Source: IDS-8 sp964607425 (GTDB taxonomy: Bacteria > Pseudomonadota > Gammaproteobacteria > Steroidobacterales > Woeseiaceae). From it: 18,918 nucleotides of DNA. Each line of letters opens with the position of its first letter. Within the stretch, counting starts at the first letter, position 1. The stretch spans positions 1 to 18,918 of the forward strand of contig CAZSKQ010000068.1 of NCBI GenBank assembly GCA_964607425.1. The letters are read 5' to 3'. Positions 15,973 through 18,918 of this stretch are shown here, in pieces. Below the pieces are notes generated by a model, which worked only from the letters and a program-made list of their open reading frames with translations, had not been told where the DNA came from and made no database searches. The translations under genes and the position numbers were made by a program.

Positions 15973-17295
15973 ATGGAACCGATCGGACGCATTGCCGGCC
16001 GTCTCGAAGGCCGGGCCGGATCGAGGTCCTGGACCGGAACCGCACTACTGCTGTTCCTGTTGACAGGGATCGCGTATCCGGCCGCGGCAGGCGAGGATCA
16101 TGCGGCGCATGACCATGCCGCGCAGCAAGACCATGATCACGGCTCGCACTCGCACGCCGCGCGGCACGATCATGATCACGGCTCGCCCTCGCCCGCCGCG
16201 CAGCACGATCATGATCACGCCGCGCACTCTCATGCGGCACATGATCATGCCGGCCATCACGACATGGTTCCCATGGATGAAAGCATCGAGCTGGAGCCTT
16301 CCGCACGGCAAGGCAGCGGCCGTTGGGGAGCCGATTACTTTCCCAACGTGCCGCTGGTCACGCAGGACGGCGAAAAGGTGCACTTCTTCGACGACCTCAT
16401 CAAGGACAAGGTCGTGACGATCAACCTGGTCTACACGAACTGTCCCAACATGTGTTCCCTGATAACGGCACGGCTGGCGAACGTACAGAAGCTGCTCGGG
16501 GACCGGGTCGGAAAAGATATTTTCATGTACTCGATCAGCATCGACCCGGAGAACGACACGCCCGAGAAGCTCAAGGCTCACGCTGAGAAGTTCGGTGTCG
16601 GGCCCGGTTGGACGTTCCTGACCGGCGATCCCGATGACATCATGCTGCTCCGCAAGAAACTCGGCTTCCTCGCCGACGGCATCCAGGTCGATCTGAACGA
16701 TCACAGCGGATCGGTCCTGATCGGCAACCAGCGAACCGGCCAGTGGATGAAACGCATGGGGACGAGCAGCCCCCACATCCTCGCGGCCCAGATCGGATCG
16801 TGGCTGTCGAACTGGCGGACGTCGGATCCGCAATTCGCGGATTACGCCGGCGCGCCCAAGCTGCAGGCGCCGGATATGGGTGAAACACTGTTTCGCACGC
16901 GCTGTGCCGCCTGCCATACGATCGGCAACGTCACGCGTACCGTCGCCGGCGGCGGCGCGATCGATACCGGCGAGTCCCTGGGGCCGGATCTCCTGGGAGT
17001 CGCGGAGCGGCGCAGCCGCGACTGGCTCGTTCGGTGGATAAAGAACCCGAAACAGTTGCTGGAAGACGAAGACCCGATCGCGCTCGCGCTGTACGCGGAA
17101 TACGACAACATCATCATGCCGAACTTCCATCTGAGCGATATCGAAATAGACGCTCTGCTGGACTACATGGGCTCGGAAAGTGACCGGATACGCGCCGCGC
17201 GCTCCGGAGCGGCCGATTCCCATCCGCCCGATCCGAATCGGGCAGTAAAAAGCTCGATGAACGAAGACGGCCCCAATATCGAAACGCGGTTGTGA
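15973..17295 (+). CDS. SCO1/SenC copper chaperone fused to cytochrome c, with His-rich N-terminus
   Basis: This 440-aa exported protein has three parts. Residues 1-39 are a signal peptide with a hydrophobic core (ALLLFLLTGIAYPAAA). Residues about 41-97 are a His/Asp/Ala-rich tract suited to binding Cu or another metal. The SCO thioredoxin-like domain spans about 110-285, with the copper pair Cys157 and Cys161 (NCPNMC) and distal His244 (LNDHSGSVLIG). A C-terminal class I cytochrome c domain has CAACH (Cys311, Cys314, His315) and likely axial Met382 (IIMPNF). The ATG at 15973 has GGGAGA about 6 nt upstream. SCO proteins deliver copper or reduce cysteine pairs for copper enzymes; here the partner is probably the oxidase encoded 28 nt upstream, with the haem domain accepting or donating electrons (inference). 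Confidence 0.92.
   Translation: MEPIGRIAGRLEGRAGSRSWTGTALLLFLLTGIAYPAAAGEDHAAHDHAAQQDHDHGSHSHAARHDHDHGSPSPAAQHDHDHAAHSHAAHDHAGHHDMVPMDESIELEPSARQGSGRWGADYFPNVPLVTQDGEKVHFFDDLIKDKVVTINLVYTNCPNMCSLITARLANVQKLLGDRVGKDIFMYSISIDPENDTPEKLKAHAEKFGVGPGWTFLTGDPDDIMLLRKKLGFLADGIQVDLNDHSGSVLIGNQRTGQWMKRMGTSSPHILAAQIGSWLSNWRTSDPQFADYAGAPKLQAPDMGETLFRTRCAACHTIGNVTRTVAGGGAIDTGESLGPDLLGVAERRSRDWLVRWIKNPKQLLEDEDPIALALYAEYDNIIMPNFHLSDIEIDALLDYMGSESDRIRAARSGAADSHPPDPNRAVKSSMNEDGPNIETRL
16129..16242 (+). repeat. Tandem repeat encoding DHDHGS-type His-rich units
   Basis: Two 39-nt units (16129-16167 and 16168-16206) and a shorter third (16207-16242) repeat in frame, encoding DHDHGSHSHAARH, DHDHGSPSPAAQH and DHDHAAHSHAAH. 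The units differ by few substitutions, and unit 2 has Pro where unit 1 has His. The shared DNA suggests recent slippage expansion of a metal-binding tract. Confidence 0.8.
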
Positions 17296-17306
17296 GGATT
17301 GCAAAC

Positions 17307-17867
17307 ATGAAACAGCTCGCCAATATCCTGATCAGCACCACCCTGCTCGCTTTCGCATGCACCGGCTCCGCGCTGGCACAGGAGATCAAGATCGATCCCA
17401 ACGGCTACACCGGCGAGTGGACGCTGGATTACGGCAAATCCCAAAAGGGAATCGGCGTGGTCACGCTCGGCAAGCCCGATCCCGTTACGCTCGCTCACAC
17501 GCTCAGCTTTGCCGGGACCGAAGTGCTCTTCGACATTGCCGAGGACGGCAGTATCGTACCGCGCAACCCGGACGCAGCGTCGGCCCGTGGGGCAACGCTG
17601 AGACTGAATACCATACAGATCGTGGTCGATCCGGGAGTCTTCCCCGGCGAGTGGCGGATCGTCGAGGGCGGTACGCCCAACCATAAAGGGAAGCGCCGCA
17701 TCACGCTGGTACGTGGGCTGCAGTTCTACGCCCTCGAACTCGCCGCAACAGGCGGCTTTCACTTCGGCATCGACGCCAAGGGCGTGGTGACCGTGCAGAA
17801 CGCGCTGGCGGCCACCGGTGGCTTGCAGACGCTGAGCGTAAACAATACGGAACGTTTCCAGCGCTAG
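17307..17867 (+). CDS. Secreted protein of unknown function in the copper operon
   Basis: This 186-aa protein begins with a clear signal peptide (hydrophobic core ILISTTLLAFACTG, cleavage after ALA before QEIK, about residue 24). The mature part looks all-beta: GEWTLDYGK, GVVTLGK, HTLSFAGTEVLFDIAEDGSI, LRLNTIQIVVDP, GEWRIVEGG, KRRITLVRGLQFYALEL, GGFHFGIDAKGVVTV. It has no cysteine after the signal peptide and no evident metal motif. I do not recognise the family. The ATG at 17307 follows GAGGA by 7 nt, and that site overlaps the end of the SCO-cytochrome gene (11-nt gap), so the two are almost certainly cotranscribed. It is the last gene of the operon. It may bind the oxidase, its substrate or its product at the cell surface, but this is a guess. 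Confidence 0.75.
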   Translation: MKQLANILISTTLLAFACTGSALAQEIKIDPNGYTGEWTLDYGKSQKGIGVVTLGKPDPVTLAHTLSFAGTEVLFDIAEDGSIVPRNPDAASARGATLRLNTIQIVVDPGVFPGEWRIVEGGTPNHKGKRRITLVRGLQFYALELAATGGFHFGIDAKGVVTVQNALAATGGLQTLSVNNTERFQR

Positions 17868-17916
17868 GAACGCGGCGCGCCCGTCCGGCCGGATCGGCGC
17901 GCACCCACCACCGCCT

Positions 17917-17952
17917 CGGCCCGCTCCGGAAGGACGGGCCGGGGTACGTTTT
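17917..17952 (+). terminator. Likely terminator of the copper operon
   Basis: CGGCCCG (17917-17923) and CGGGCCG (17935-17941) form a 7-bp GC stem with an 11-nt loop, followed by GGGTACGTTTTGT. The T stretch is short and offset, so it is a weak intrinsic terminator. Its place 49 nt after the last operon stop supports the role. Confidence 0.5.
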
Positions 17953-17983
17953 GTCACCGCGATCCTCGCCCGGCTTTGATGAT

Positions 17984-18000
17984 CGCCCCGCAACGGGGCG
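17984..18000. other. GC-rich hairpin in the gap before the RRM gene
   Basis: CGCCCCG-CAA-CGGGGCG is a perfect 7-bp hairpin with a 3-nt loop, followed by GTGGCCGTTTTGG. It could be a second terminator for the copper operon or part of the 5' region of the RRM gene. A TATGAT -10-like box for the RRM gene lies further down at 18065-18070, without a clear -35. Confidence 0.4.
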
Positions 18001-18142
18001 GTGGCCGTTTTGGCGGTGCCTCTCTTGCGGAGGACGCCGGCAAGCATCGCGCGCCGATCTCGGTTATGATGAAGGCCACCGTCAATCGAGCCTAGGGGCT
18101 TATCGCCCATATCCTCTTTCGCGGTCACTCACAGGAGGATTT

Positions 18143-18442
18143 ATGGGACGTAGGCTTTACGTGGGCAATCTGCCCTATTCCGCTACCGAACAGGCGCTTA
18201 TCGACAAGTTCGCCGAGCACGGCACCGTCGATTCCGCAAAACTCATCACCGATCGCGATACCGGCCAGAGCAAAGGCTTCGCGTTCGTCGAAATGAGTCG
18301 CGATTCGGAGGCGAACGCCGCGATCGCAGGCCTCAACGGTGCCGATTACGACGGCCGCCCGATGAAGGTCAACGAGGCCAAGCCGCAGAACAGGAAGCCG
18401 GGGGGCAACCGCGGCGGCGGCTTCGGCGGCCAACGCTGGTGA
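18143..18442 (+). CDS. RRM-domain RNA-binding protein with glycine-rich tail
   Basis: This 99-aa cytoplasmic protein has a single RNA recognition motif. RNP2 is LYVGNL (residues 5-10) and RNP1 is KGFAFVEM (about 45-52), with the usual beta-alpha-beta-beta-alpha-beta order ending GRPMKVNEAKP. A short basic and Gly-rich tail (NRGGGFGGQRW) follows. Bacterial proteins of this type bind single-stranded RNA and are often cold-induced. The ATG is fixed by an ideal AGGAGG 5 nt upstream. It stands alone, between hairpins on both sides. Confidence 0.93.
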   Translation: MGRRLYVGNLPYSATEQALIDKFAEHGTVDSAKLITDRDTGQSKGFAFVEMSRDSEANAAIAGLNGADYDGRPMKVNEAKPQNRKPGGNRGGGFGGQRW

Positions 18443-18447
18443 CCTGC

Positions 18448-18481
18448 CGGCTTCAGGGGTTTCCCGCACGCCCTGAGGCCG
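18448..18481 (+). terminator. Hairpin after the RRM gene
   Basis: CGGCTTCAGGG (18448-18458) pairs with CCCTGAGGCCG (18471-18481): 11 bp with one T-G wobble and a 12-nt loop. It begins 5 nt after the RRM stop. There is no T run, so it is either a factor-assisted terminator or a 3'-end stabilising hairpin. Confidence 0.55.
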
Positions 18482-18500
18482 ACAGCTACCCGGTGGGGCC

Positions 18501-18788
18501 GTGAGAAGGCGCCCGGCCACCGGTGCAGCGCCGTTGGCGGACCCCTACCTGCTGGTGTCCGTGCTGGCGACGCCCACCCCTTCCGGAGCCACGGGCTCGT
18601 CCTGGCACCGCTACGAGATTCGCCAGGGCGTCAACCGGATCGTGGGCTACCGCCAGGGGCCCACGAAGAGTGTGACCACCGCGATCGAGGCACTCGTCGT
18701 GCAGCTCAACGAACGCCGGCTCTACCAGCGCGGGCGCGTACATCTTGCGCTCGCACCGGCTTCCGGCGCGACGCGTGCGGCCCGCTAG
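18501..18788 (+). CDS. Small hypothetical protein
   Basis: This 95-aa protein starts at a GTG with only a weak purine stretch (GGTGGGG) upstream. I do not recognise a named family. The core from about residue 33 to 86 (SSWHRYEIRQGVNRIVGYRQ, then VTTAIEALVVQLNERRLYQRGRVHLAL) reads like a real folded alpha/beta unit with well-placed aromatic, Gly and Arg residues. Unlike the overlapping minus-strand frame, it has a balanced composition. The N-terminal 30 residues look less ordered, and a start further in is possible. It follows the RRM gene by 58 nt with a hairpin between, so it may be transcribed separately. The 130 nt after it hold no feature I can support. Confidence 0.55.
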   Translation: MRRRPATGAAPLADPYLLVSVLATPTPSGATGSSWHRYEIRQGVNRIVGYRQGPTKSVTTAIEALVVQLNERRLYQRGRVHLALAPASGATRAAR

Positions 18789-18918
18789 ATCGGGGTGCCG
18801 ATCGCATAAGGCCCGATCGTTGGCTTAAGCCCCGCGGGCCGTGGGCGCAATCCAGTACGCCGCTCAGCCGTGTCGGCCTGGAAGAACCCACTCGGCACGC
18901 GGGAAGTGGCAGGTGTAG

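Noticed and set aside
16129..16242. Tandem DNA repeats considered as a CRISPR array
   Set aside because: The units are contiguous, in frame and protein-coding, with no spacers and no cas genes nearby.
16045..17304. Minus-strand frame of 419 codons opposite the SCO-cytochrome fusion
   Set aside because: The plus strand carries SCO and CxxCH motifs plus a ribosome site. The minus frame has no motif and starts at the end of the real gene.
18486..18743. Minus-strand frame opposite the last small gene
   Set aside because: Composition (Gly/Arg/His-rich) is that of a shadow frame, while the plus frame has a plausible folded core.
18841..18918. Short plus-strand frame from GTG to the TAG that closes the window
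   Set aside because: Only 25 codons, no ribosome site and no recognisable content; the stop at the window edge is probably chance.

Overview
The window looks like chromosomal DNA of a high-GC Gram-negative bacterium, most likely a gammaproteobacterium. The pointers are a TonB-dependent outer-membrane receptor, signal peptides for periplasmic proteins, a Uup-type ABC-F ATPase, a short glycine-tailed RRM protein and a REP-like inverted repeat pair. The genus cannot be named from this sequence.

Layout. Bases 1-55 are the 3' end of a tRNA-Val(CAC). Bases 56-1270 are a gene-poor, partly lower-GC stretch with three small unrecognised genes and one possible broken reading frame. A block with confident gene calls follows: uup (1346-3238, +) and a MetE-C-domain-like zinc methyltransferase (3318-4469, +). 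It ends in a 22-bp REP-like inverted pair lying between convergent genes.

Bases 4557-11842 form what looks like one catabolic locus. A leftward operon encodes a TonB-dependent receptor, a VOC-fold protein, a WrbA-like flavodoxin-fold protein and a PaaK-like CoA ligase. A divergent rightward pair encodes a short citrate-synthase/citryl-CoA-lyase-like protein and an alpha/beta hydrolase. A convergent IclR-family regulator closes the locus. Two TTCG-N5-CGAA dyads, 19 bp apart, sit in the divergent promoter region and are good operator candidates. The inferred logic is uptake of an organic compound, hydrolysis, CoA activation, redox or lyase steps, and C-C cleavage. The substrate is unknown.

Bases 12143-12979 encode an orphan ParB/Spo0J-family protein with no parA beside it. 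A perfect 14-bp palindrome with a CACGTG core lies 24 bp downstream of its stop.

Bases 13158-17867 form a probable three-gene periplasmic copper/redox operon: a large multicopper oxidase with an unusual N-terminal extension, a His-rich SCO1/cytochrome c fusion, and a small secreted protein of unknown function. The window closes with an RRM RNA-binding protein and a small unrecognised protein (18501-18788).

The best candidates for undescribed biology are the multicopper oxidase/His-rich SCO-cytochrome operon, the IclR-linked catabolic locus with its altered citrate-synthase-like enzyme, and the ParB/palindrome pair.
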